From Pontiellaceae bacterium B12219 (GTDB lineage Bacteria; Verrucomicrobiota; Kiritimatiellia; Kiritimatiellales; Pontiellaceae), in contig JARNMJ010000035.1 in the NCBI GenBank assembly GCA_029432795.1, positions 1-44,643 on the forward strand: a DNA stretch of 44,643 nt. Direction: 5' to 3'. A model generated the notes under the pieces. The model made no database searches. It had not been told where the DNA came from and saw only the letters and a program-made list of their open reading frames with translations. How positions within the stretch are numbered: the first letter of the stretch is position 1; each line of letters begins with the position of its first letter. Positions 9,273 through 15,575 of the stretch are shown here, piece after piece. The translations under genes were made by a program, and so were the position numbers.

Positions 9273-9288
9273 ATGCCGGAGAGGTTTC

Positions 9289-9759
9289 ATGTTAGTTTTG
9301 TTAATCGGACTGGCCGTTCTGTTTCTGGATCAGTTGACCAAGCAGGCGGTTCGTGCGGAGCTGATCTATGGCGAGTCCCGCCCGATTATCGGGGGATTTT
9401 TCAACCTCGTTTATGTCCGCAACGACGGCGCCGCGTGGAATGTCCTCAGCGGGCACGGCATTGTGCTGATCTTTATTTCCGCAGCGGTGCTGGTGCTGCT
9501 CATGGTCTACCGGAAGCATTTTCTTCAGGATAAACTTTCTCATAAAATTCTTTTCGGGTTGATGATCGGCGGTATTGCCGGAAATTTGATCGACCGCATT
9601 CGTTTCGGCTGGGTGACCGACTTTCTCGATTTCGAATTCGGTTCCTACCATTACCCCTCATTCAATGTGGCCGACTCGGCCATCTGCATCGCCGTTGTGC
9701 TCTACATCGTTTTTAATTTTTTCGAGAAAAAGGAATTGGAAGGTTCGGAAAATGATTAA
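9289..9759 (+). CDS. lspA: Prolipoprotein signal peptidase (signal peptidase II)
   Basis: Inner-membrane aspartyl protease that removes signal peptides from lipid-modified prolipoproteins. It has 156 residues with four hydrophobic segments. Conserved motifs are present in order: FLDQLTK near residue 12, NDGAAWN near 45, GGIAGNLIDRI near 94, and the catalytic aspartates in VTDFLDF (D111) and NVADSAI (D129). The ATG at 9289 has a GGAGAGG site 5 bases upstream, so the upstream in-frame TTG at 9259, which lies inside a terminator stem, is rejected. A client in this window is the ProX lipoprotein with its LTGC lipobox. miaA follows after 30 bases. Confidence 0.96.
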   Translation: MLVLLIGLAVLFLDQLTKQAVRAELIYGESRPIIGGFFNLVYVRNDGAAWNVLSGHGIVLIFISAAVLVLLMVYRKHFLQDKLSHKILFGLMIGGIAGNLIDRIRFGWVTDFLDFEFGSYHYPSFNVADSAICIAVVLYIVFNFFEKKELEGSEND

Positions 9760-9789
9760 CGGGAAGAATCATTTTGTTGAATATCGCAT

Positions 9790-10704
9790 ATGAATAGCAC
9801 GGCCTATTTTATAGTCGGTCCTACAGCCTCCGGAAAAAGCGGAGTTGCGCAATATATTGCCGAACGCGAAGGGCAGCTGATTGTCTCAGCTGATTCCATG
9901 AATATTTACCGGGGCATGGATATCGGTACCGCCAAGCCCACTTTCAATGATCGGAAAAAAGCTGACTACACCGGTTTCGATCTCGCTGACCCCACCGAGA
10001 AGTTTAACGTTGCTGCCTATCTGGATGCCGTGCGCCCGGCCTTTGAATCCGATCGCGAAATCATTGTGGCCGGCGGAACCGGGCTCTACGTCAAATGTCT
10101 CACGGAAGGTTTCGACGATGTGGCTCCCGAAAATTCCAACCTTCGGAAGGAGCTGGAGGCGCTGGATTTCCAATCATTGGAAAAACGGGCAAAAACCGAA
10201 GCCGCCGAACTCTTTTCAACACTGACCGAGGACGATCAGCAAAACCCCCGCCGTCTCATTCGCATTCTGGAAAAGGTTGCAGGAGGGACTTCGTTCCCGA
10301 TGTCCGGTAGCTGGAATGCCAAACCGAAGCCCAAACTCATCGGTCTGCACGTCGAGCGCGAAGTGCTGCTCGAACGCATTGAAAAGCGGGTTGAACAAAT
10401 GTATTCCGCCGGTCTGCTTGATGAAGCCGAAGCCTTGCTTAAACTCGATCTTTCGCAAACCGCCCTGCAGGCCATCGGCTATGCCGAAGCCTTCGGGGTG
10501 CTGAACAATGAATGGTCGCTCGAGGCCGCTAAAGAAAAAACCGTCATCCGTACGCGGCAGTTGGCCAAGCGGCAGATGACCTGGTTCCGGAATCAGCTCA
10601 ATATTGAGTGGATTAATACCGCCGATTTCCAGACCTTGGAAAATCTTGCTGAAGCTGTTTCCAATGCCTGGAAACAAACCGGACCGACCCCGGTTGTTAT
10701 TTGA
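9790..10704 (+). CDS. miaA: tRNA dimethylallyltransferase
   Basis: Adds the dimethylallyl group to A37 of tRNAs that read codons starting with U. The 304 residues begin with the P-loop GPTASGKS (residues 9-16), followed by the SADSMNIYRGMDIGTAKPT substrate motif and GGTGLYVKCL near residue 97. The C-terminal part has the conserved RTRQLAKRQMTWFRN segment. No strong ribosome site precedes the ATG, so translation may depend on lspA just upstream. Three copies of the 15-nt palindrome lie inside this gene, two within 46 bases near its 3' end. Two of the copies are read in frame as FQSLE and FQTLE. Confidence 0.96.
   Translation: MNSTAYFIVGPTASGKSGVAQYIAEREGQLIVSADSMNIYRGMDIGTAKPTFNDRKKADYTGFDLADPTEKFNVAAYLDAVRPAFESDREIIVAGGTGLYVKCLTEGFDDVAPENSNLRKELEALDFQSLEKRAKTEAAELFSTLTEDDQQNPRRLIRILEKVAGGTSFPMSGSWNAKPKPKLIGLHVEREVLLERIEKRVEQMYSAGLLDEAEALLKLDLSQTALQAIGYAEAFGVLNNEWSLEAAKEKTVIRTRQLAKRQMTWFRNQLNIEWINTADFQTLENLAEAVSNAWKQTGPTPVVI
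10168..10182. repeat. TTCCA-N5-TGGAA palindrome, copy 3 (in miaA)
   Basis: TTCCAATCATTGGAA, a perfect 7+1+7 palindrome, read in frame as Phe-Gln-Ser-Leu-Glu. Confidence 0.9.
10627..10641. repeat. TTCCA-N5-TGGAA palindrome, copy 4 (in miaA)
   Basis: TTCCAGACCTTGGAA, read in frame as Phe-Gln-Thr-Leu-Glu, 64 bases before the miaA end. Confidence 0.85.
10659..10673. repeat. TTCCA-N5-TGGAA palindrome, copy 5 (in miaA)
   Basis: TTCCAATGCCTGGAA, 17 bases after copy 4. Here the reading frame differs and the codons give Ser-Asn-Ala-Trp-Lys. Confidence 0.85.
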
Positions 10705-10705
10705 A

Positions 10706-10760
10706 TCACTAATTTACACTAATCTTCACTAATTAGTGCTAATTAGTGAGGATTAGTGGT
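10706..10760. repeat. Decamer-periodic ACTAAT repeat forming a long hairpin
   Basis: Between miaA and hflX, ACTAAT recurs every 10 bases (10708, 10718, 10728) and then continues as its complement. ACTAATCTTCACTAATTAG (10718-10736) pairs with 10739-10757 with one mismatch around a 2-base loop. There is no T-run, so a normal terminator is unlikely. It lies just upstream of the hflX start. Confidence 0.85.
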
Positions 10761-10773
10761 TTAAAGTCTAACT

Positions 10774-12075
10774 ATGTCTGAACTATACGAAATGCAGAAT
10801 AACGATGCCGAAACCGTTCTCCTTGTTGGAGTCGTTCTTCGAAACGAAGAAGAGTGGAAGGTGAAGGATACGATGGATGAGCTCGCACAACTGGCCGAAA
10901 GTGCCGGTGCTGTTGTGGTTGGGCGTTTCATTTGTCGTCAGCCGCAGATCAAAGCCGGTCATTATGTCGGAACCGGTAAGGCGCAGGAGATCGCCGACTG
11001 GATTAAAGAAAACCCGGTTAAAATGGTGGTGTTCGACGACGATCTGACGCCCGCACAGGGCCGTAACCTGGAGCACGTGCTCGAAACGCGCGTGCTCGAC
11101 CGTACTCAGCTGATTCTCGATATTTTCGCTCAGCGCGCTCATACGAAAGAGGGCAGTCTGCAGGTTGAGCTGGCGCAGCATCAATATCTCCTGCCGCGGT
11201 TGCGGAATATGTGGACACATCTGGAGCGGCAGAAAGGGGGCATCGGCCTGCGCGGTCCGGGGGAAACCCAGCTCGAAATGGACCGTCGCCGAATTGAAGA
11301 CCTGATCAAAACGATCAAGCGCGATTTAAAACTGGTGCGCACCCGCCGTACCGAACAGCGCCGAGGCCGCCGTCGGCATGGCTGGGCATTGGTCTCCATC
11401 GTCGGTTATACCAATGCCGGAAAATCTACCCTGTTGAATCGCCTTTCCGGGGCGGACATCTATGTCGAGAATCAGCTCTTTGCCACGCTCGACCCGACGA
11501 CGCGTCAGGTGGAACTGCCGAATCATGAACCGATGCTCATGACCGATACCGTGGGTTTTATTCAGAAACTGCCGCACCATCTGGTCGATTCATTCAAGGC
11601 CACGCTCGAGGAAGTGGTGGAGGCCGACCTGCTCGTACACGTCATCGATGCCTCGCATCCTCAGGTCGATATCCAGATTGAAGCAGTGCACAAAGTGCTT
11701 GATGAGATCGGCGGGCTCGAAAAGCCGATGCTCTACGTCTTTAATAAAATCGACAGTGAAAAGGGGCGGAATTCCGCGAAGCGGCTTTGCCGCCAATTTC
11801 CAAAGTCGGTTGCGGTTTCCGCGCTGACAGGCGAAGGCATTGACGAATTATTCGATGAGCTGGCGGATTGTCTGAAGGGCCGTAAGATTGAGATGAAGCT
11901 GTCTGTTCCGGCCAGTGAAGGCAAGTTGCTCGCCACACTTCAGAAAAATGCTTCAATCCTGGAGCAGGAATACGAGGGCTCCAACGCCAAGCTGCTTGTT
12001 CGTGTTTCCGCCCAGGTCGCTGCGCAGTGCCGCCCATTTTCAACTGAAGATGAACCGGAGCCGGAGCAGTGGTAA
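10774..12075 (+). CDS. hflX: GTPase HflX
   Basis: Ribosome-associated GTPase of the HflX family, known to split stalled or stress-inactivated ribosomes. It has 433 residues. The N-terminal HflX domain includes YVGTGKAQEI (about 73-82), followed by a Gly-rich region GGIGLRGPGETQLEMDRR near 150-167. The GTPase domain shows the P-loop GYTNAGKST, the switch II DTVGFIQKLP, NKID for guanine specificity and SALTGEG. The C-terminal RVSAQVAAQCRPF segment is intact. The ATG is the first in frame; no strong ribosome site is visible, and the ACTAAT hairpin repeat lies directly before it. A membrane-protein gene converges 4 bases after the stop. Confidence 0.96.
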   Translation: MSELYEMQNNDAETVLLVGVVLRNEEEWKVKDTMDELAQLAESAGAVVVGRFICRQPQIKAGHYVGTGKAQEIADWIKENPVKMVVFDDDLTPAQGRNLEHVLETRVLDRTQLILDIFAQRAHTKEGSLQVELAQHQYLLPRLRNMWTHLERQKGGIGLRGPGETQLEMDRRRIEDLIKTIKRDLKLVRTRRTEQRRGRRRHGWALVSIVGYTNAGKSTLLNRLSGADIYVENQLFATLDPTTRQVELPNHEPMLMTDTVGFIQKLPHHLVDSFKATLEEVVEADLLVHVIDASHPQVDIQIEAVHKVLDEIGGLEKPMLYVFNKIDSEKGRNSAKRLCRQFPKSVAVSALTGEGIDELFDELADCLKGRKIEMKLSVPASEGKLLATLQKNASILEQEYEGSNAKLLVRVSAQVAAQCRPFSTEDEPEPEQW

Positions 12076-12079
12076 GCAC

Positions 12080-12748
12080 TTAGGATGCTTCTTTTTCAGT
12101 GGAGCCCTTCAGGGCATCCAACTCGTCAGTACTGCTTTTTTCCGGACTTAAACTGCAGTGCTTCACTTTTTCTTCTTTCCGGCATTTTAATCGGTGGAGC
12201 ATGCGGCGGTAGGATTTGATGATGCCGAGAAAAATGACGGGTGAGGCAATGATGAAAAAGCTGACTTCATCGAATGGAATTCGATGTTCAATATAGAGTA
12301 TGCCCATCAGTCCCGGTACCAGGGAGTGTCCGGGAACTCCGAAAAATTCGGCAACCCAGGGCCGGAAAGAGCGGCGGATTCCGGCGAATACCAAAAAGAG
12401 TCCGTAAAGAAAAAGAACCAGAACCAGAGCCATATTCCTGAGGCCGAAATAAGAACCTTCTCCGGCATCCTGTGCAAATGGAGAGAGCATATAGGCGGTG
12501 AAAACCAGCGTGATTCCGGTCGACATCACATTGGTATGCCCATGGGCTTCATCGCTGTGGATGATGAAATACAGCTCCGTAATCAACCATGCACCGATTA
12601 ACGGAAGATAAACCAGCGGTTCATCAATCACGATTTTGGCAATATCGATTATTCGGTGATAAATGAGGGATACATCCATAGGCGGGTTCATTCTGTAAAA
12701 CGACTGAATACAACCTATCGGAATTGGTTCAGGATATTCAATCTGCAT
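12080..12748 (-). CDS. Membrane protein of unknown function
   Basis: I do not recognise the family. About 222 residues; five or so hydrophobic segments, including LVYLPLIGAWLITELYFII, TGITLVFTAYMLSPF, MALVLVLFLYGLFLVFAGI and FFIIASPVIFLGII, followed by a basic stretch and a charged cytosolic-looking C-terminal tail. A His/Asp-rich loop HSDEAHGHTN sits after the first helix and could bind a metal. The start is uncertain: the ATG at 12748 is used here, a GTG lies at 12754 and another ATG at 12691, none with a clear ribosome site. The gene converges on hflX with a 4-base gap and is divergent from the esterase gene. Confidence 0.6.
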   Translation of the reverse strand: MQIEYPEPIPIGCIQSFYRMNPPMDVSLIYHRIIDIAKIVIDEPLVYLPLIGAWLITELYFIIHSDEAHGHTNVMSTGITLVFTAYMLSPFAQDAGEGSYFGLRNMALVLVLFLYGLFLVFAGIRRSFRPWVAEFFGVPGHSLVPGLMGILYIEHRIPFDEVSFFIIASPVIFLGIIKSYRRMLHRLKCRKEEKVKHCSLSPEKSSTDELDALKGSTEKEAS

Positions 12749-12833
12749 GTTCACGATTTCAAAGGGTAAAAATCATGCACGAAAAAAAGGGGGGCGATCG
12801 TTTTCTGATAACTGATAATCGATGGAGGTCTTT

Positions 12834-13892
12834 ATGAAAATATGCCCAGCCGTTATCCTGTTCTCGCTCATCAGTTTCTGTGCTGTTGCCCAACGCCCGG
12901 CGCACAGTTCTGAAAATACACCCCGGCTGGCCGAGGAACTTAAAGCCCGGCCACAGCTCGATCTGAATAAAGATGGAATCCTTACCTTGGAAGAGGCCTT
13001 GAAATCCCGCGAACGAAGCCGGCAACCGCGAATGCATGCCGTTGAACCGACGTTTGCAGATGTTTCCTGTGGGGATCATGCCTCGATGAAACTGGATTTC
13101 TGGGAGGCCGAATCTGAAAAACCAACGGCGCTGTTCGTCTGGATTCACGGCGGCGGGTTCCGGGGCGGTGATAAAGCACCGGTCAATCCGATGCTCTTGA
13201 CTGCTTTTCTCAATGCCGGTGTTTCGGTGGCGTCGATCAACTATCGGTTGAGTGGTGTCGGGCCTTATCCGTTGCAGATGAACGACAGCGCCCGGGCCAT
13301 CCTGTTTCTGCGATCAAAAGCGGGAGACTGGAACCTCGATCCAACCCGTATTGCGGCCGGAGGCGGTTCTGCAGGATCCGGCATTTCTCAATGGCTGGCC
13401 TTTCACGATGATCTCGCGAATCCGGAAAGCGCCGATCCGCTGGATCATTTTTCAACCCGGCTCAGCTGTGCGCTTGCGCTCAATATGCAATCGACTTACG
13501 ACCCGCGCGTCATCAGGGAAATCATTCCCGGCAATGCCTTTGACGACGGGGCCTTGAAACCGTTTTACGGACTTTCCAGTGGTTGGAACTGGGAAAGGGA
13601 TGAGATTGACGCCAGCCTCGATGCCTTGTTGAAAGATGCCTCGCCGATTAATCATCTCTCCGAAGACGATCCGCCGGTGTTCATTTTTCATAATGAACGA
13701 ACCCGCACAGATGGAAATATTCACCATCCAAACTTTGGAACCTATCTCGAAACCGCCATGCAGAAACTCGGCATCGAATGCGTTCGTCGAACGGATGCCG
13801 ACTACGACGCCCGAAACGGGCCCTACACCGAAATGGTTAAGTTCGCACTCCGCCACCTCGGCATGGAAGAAACCAAGAAGCCCTCTTGGTAA
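12834..13892 (+). CDS. Secreted alpha/beta-hydrolase (esterase-like) with an EF-hand
   Basis: Probable exported carboxylesterase-type hydrolase, 352 residues. A signal peptide MKICPAVILFSLISFCAVAQ leads into a single EF-hand-like loop DLNKDGILTLEE (about residues 43-54), a possible calcium site. The hydrolase core follows: the oxyanion motif HGGGF at about 105-109, NYRLSG near 136 and the nucleophile elbow GGSAG with Ser179. An Asp-rich region and HHPNFG toward the C-terminus could supply the acid and His. This resembles bacterial lipase/feruloyl esterase-like enzymes of polysaccharide-degrading PVC bacteria; the substrate cannot be read from the sequence. The ATG at 12834 is chosen over 12822 because GGAGG lies 5 bases before it. 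Confidence 0.85.
   Translation: MKICPAVILFSLISFCAVAQRPAHSSENTPRLAEELKARPQLDLNKDGILTLEEALKSRERSRQPRMHAVEPTFADVSCGDHASMKLDFWEAESEKPTALFVWIHGGGFRGGDKAPVNPMLLTAFLNAGVSVASINYRLSGVGPYPLQMNDSARAILFLRSKAGDWNLDPTRIAAGGGSAGSGISQWLAFHDDLANPESADPLDHFSTRLSCALALNMQSTYDPRVIREIIPGNAFDDGALKPFYGLSSGWNWERDEIDASLDALLKDASPINHLSEDDPPVFIFHNERTRTDGNIHHPNFGTYLETAMQKLGIECVRRTDADYDARNGPYTEMVKFALRHLGMEETKKPSW
13574..13588. repeat. TTCCA-N5-TGGAA palindrome, copy 6 (in esterase gene)
   Basis: TTCCAGTGGTTGGAA lies inside the esterase gene, in a frame that does not give FQxLE (reads Ser-Ser-Gly-Trp-Asn). Confidence 0.8.
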
Positions 13893-14043
13893 GGAGTAAT
13901 GAAGCGTTCGGTTAGGTCAGGCTATCCCGGCCATCCGCCAAGAATTGTTATTCGTGTAATATGACAAATGTGATCATAAAATGTATTTGGCAGCGAATCT
14001 GCTATGTAGCTTTAAATACGATTTTGAATGCCGGATAAGTTTA

Positions 14044-14475
14044 ATGAACCAATTGAAACCACATTTCTTTCGCCGATATGTCCTTTTCACTGCCGTAAGC
14101 ATGATGCTCTTTTGCTCGCTGCAACCTGTTTTCTCCATGCAGATCTTCGTGAAATCATTGACGGGAAAAACGGTCGCGCTCGAAGTGGAGGCCAACGATA
14201 CGATTGAAAGCGTGCGGCAAAAGTTTATAGAAAAGGAGGGCGAAGAGCCCGACCTGGTATTTGGCGGGAGGCCGTTGGAAGCCGAGCGAACGCTGGCCGA
14301 CTATAATATTCAAAAGGAATCCACCCTGCATGCCATTCTTCCCGTTGCAACCACAACACCAACAACGACCGCCTCGGCTTATTCGTGGTGGAGCATACTG
14401 GGGGCTGCAGCAATCGGGCTGGCCTTTATGCTGAAGTATGCGCGAAAAAAAACACGCATAAATGGCCGCATATAG
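14044..14475 (+). CDS. Secreted ubiquitin-like protein with a C-terminal sorting-signal-like anchor
   Basis: 143 residues in four parts. Residues 1-31 are a signal peptide (basic start, hydrophobic core, predicted cut after Val-Phe-Ser). Residues 32-99 are a ubiquitin fold starting [12 protein letters not shown] and containing [11 protein letters not shown]. My hand alignment to eukaryotic ubiquitin gives 46 identities in 68 positions, with a gap at ubiquitin residues 40-42. Lys6, 11, 29, 33 and 63 are kept, Lys27 and Lys48 are Arg, and Ile44 is Val. The LRLRGG tail is absent. Residues 102-114 are Thr-rich, 115-130 are hydrophobic ([16 protein letters not shown]) and the end is basic (KYARKKTR). 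This is the tripartite layout of an exosortase substrate. The ATG at 14044 is preferred over an in-frame ATG at 13981 because the signal peptide then starts properly and a possible promoter (TTGGCA 13987, TTTAAA 14011) lies between. The exosortase gene overlaps its end. Confidence 0.9.
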   Translation: MNQLKPHFFRRYVLFTAVSMMLFCSLQPVFSMQIFVKSLTGKTVALEVEANDTIESVRQKFIEKEGEEPDLVFGGRPLEAERTLADYNIQKESTLHAILPVATTTPTTTASAYSWWSILGAAAIGLAFMLKYARKKTRINGRI

Positions 14476-14986
14476 CAAATCCGGTACTAAGTTTGATTTA
14501 CGCACGACCTGCGTTCGATTGGCCTTTTTTCTCCTGCTGTTCATCGGAGCAATAGGCATGATTGATCTGGCGAAAGGATGGGGTGGATTACGGATTCAAA
14601 CCGCACGAATCGCGACCGGAATTATCTCTGTTACAGGAGTGCCGGCAGCGCGATCCGATGAGCTTATTTTTCTGACTCACCGCAATCTGCTGATTGCAAC
14701 CGAATGTCTGGGACTCATGTTGCTTGCCGTTTTTTATGCGCTCATTCTGATTTATCCCACCCGACTGCGGTATCAATTTGCGGGCATCTTTATCGGTACC
14801 CCGCTGATCCTTTGTGCAAACCTGTTTCGGCTGTCTGGTCTTGCGTATGTTTCGTTCCATTTACCCGGTGCGTTTGATTGTGTTCATACGATTCTCTTTC
14901 CGGTGCTGATGGGGTTGATTGCGGTGGGATTATGGGGCTTCTGGATCTATCTTCTTCCCAAGGATGCGCAATCAAAAAAAATATGA
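14462..14986 (+). CDS. Small exosortase-family transpeptidase/protease
   Basis: Integral membrane protein of 174 residues in the exosortase/archaeosortase family, which cleaves C-terminal sorting signals and is thought to transfer the protein to an envelope acceptor. The three family active-site residues are visible: Cys82 in ATECLGLML, Arg123 in [11 protein letters not shown] and His142 in [13 protein letters not shown]. About four or five membrane helices fit the core domain; the larger EpsH-type extensions are absent. The ATG overlaps the last 14 bases of the ubiquitin-like gene and has no clear ribosome site, suggesting coupled translation. This makes the upstream protein the obvious dedicated substrate, as in known single-target exosortase pairs. 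No other protein in the window has a matching C-terminal signal. Confidence 0.9.
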   Translation: MAAYSKSGTKFDLRTTCVRLAFFLLLFIGAIGMIDLAKGWGGLRIQTARIATGIISVTGVPAARSDELIFLTHRNLLIATECLGLMLLAVFYALILIYPTRLRYQFAGIFIGTPLILCANLFRLSGLAYVSFHLPGAFDCVHTILFPVLMGLIAVGLWGFWIYLLPKDAQSKKI

Positions 14987-14997
14987 ACCCTCCCATT

Positions 14998-15012
14998 TTC
15001 CAATTGTTGGAA
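14998..15012. repeat. TTCCA-N5-TGGAA palindrome, copy 7
   Basis: TTCCAATTGTTGGAA starts 12 bases after the exosortase stop codon, again directly downstream of a gene. Confidence 0.9.
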
Positions 15013-15093
15013 AATATCGCGCTTAAATCCTGCGCTCTGAACAAAACCTTTGTATGATCTGCGCCGTACTTGGAAATCAGCGAGGAAATAAGT

Positions 15094-15564
15094 ATGTCTC
15101 CAGAAGAATTACAAAACAGCCCGTTGCATGGGTTGTCTGCAGAAACCATGTTGACTGAATTGGTGGAATTTTACGGATGGGCCGTTTTAGATGCGGCGAT
15201 CGATCTGAAGTGTTTCAGAATTAAACCAACGATTCCCAGCAGTTTGGCCTTTTTAAAAAAAGCCGAGTGGGCGCGGAATCGCGTTGAAGATTTTTATCTC
15301 TATCAATTCAAACGCATGCCGAAACCCAGTGAAGAAGAGCTGGAATTGAAACCGCGCGAACGCGGTTTCCCAATGGGGGTGAAGCCGAAGAAGCCCATTC
15401 CGGTGACGGTTAAAACCGTTGAAAAGATTCAGATCGATCGGGAGCCGAAGGTTGAAAGAGCCCGCCCGGAACGAGTGCGTCGTTTTGAGGAAATCCCGGA
15501 GGAAGAAGAACCGCAGGAAAGCACCTTTAAATCCCGCTTCTCAAACTCCCGTTTCCGCACATAA
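15094..15564 (+). CDS. VF530-family DNA-binding-type protein with a charged tail
   Basis: The first about 75 residues match the VF530 family: PLHGLSAETMLTELVEFYGW, then LKCFRIKPTIPSSLAFLKK and EWARNRVEDFYLYQ. VF530 is a small helical domain described as DNA-binding from its structure; its role is unclear. The remaining about 80 residues are a low-complexity tail rich in Pro, Lys, Arg and Glu, which is longer than the usual single-domain members. The ATG at 15094 has GAGGAA 6 bases upstream and is preferred over an in-frame TTG at 15070. The next gene starts 11 bases after the stop, so they may be co-transcribed, though no functional link is evident. Confidence 0.85.
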   Translation: MSPEELQNSPLHGLSAETMLTELVEFYGWAVLDAAIDLKCFRIKPTIPSSLAFLKKAEWARNRVEDFYLYQFKRMPKPSEEELELKPRERGFPMGVKPKKPIPVTVKTVEKIQIDREPKVERARPERVRRFEEIPEEEEPQESTFKSRFSNSRFRT

Positions 15565-15575
15565 CGGAGGATGCA

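Noticed and set aside
10706-10760. The ACTAAT repeat as a CRISPR array
   Set aside because: Units are 10 bases with no unique spacers, and no cas genes are present in the window.
12073-12100. AAGCA/TGCTT hairpin with CTTTTTC as an hflX terminator
   Set aside because: The stem is only 5 bp and lies inside the end of the convergent gene; not strong enough to list.
1563-12799. A shared 14-base string CATGCACGAAAAAA at 1563 and 12774, each followed soon by GGCGATC
   Set aside because: A shared 14-mer is expected about a few times by chance in a window of this size, and the A-run makes it easier. Too weak to call a repeat.
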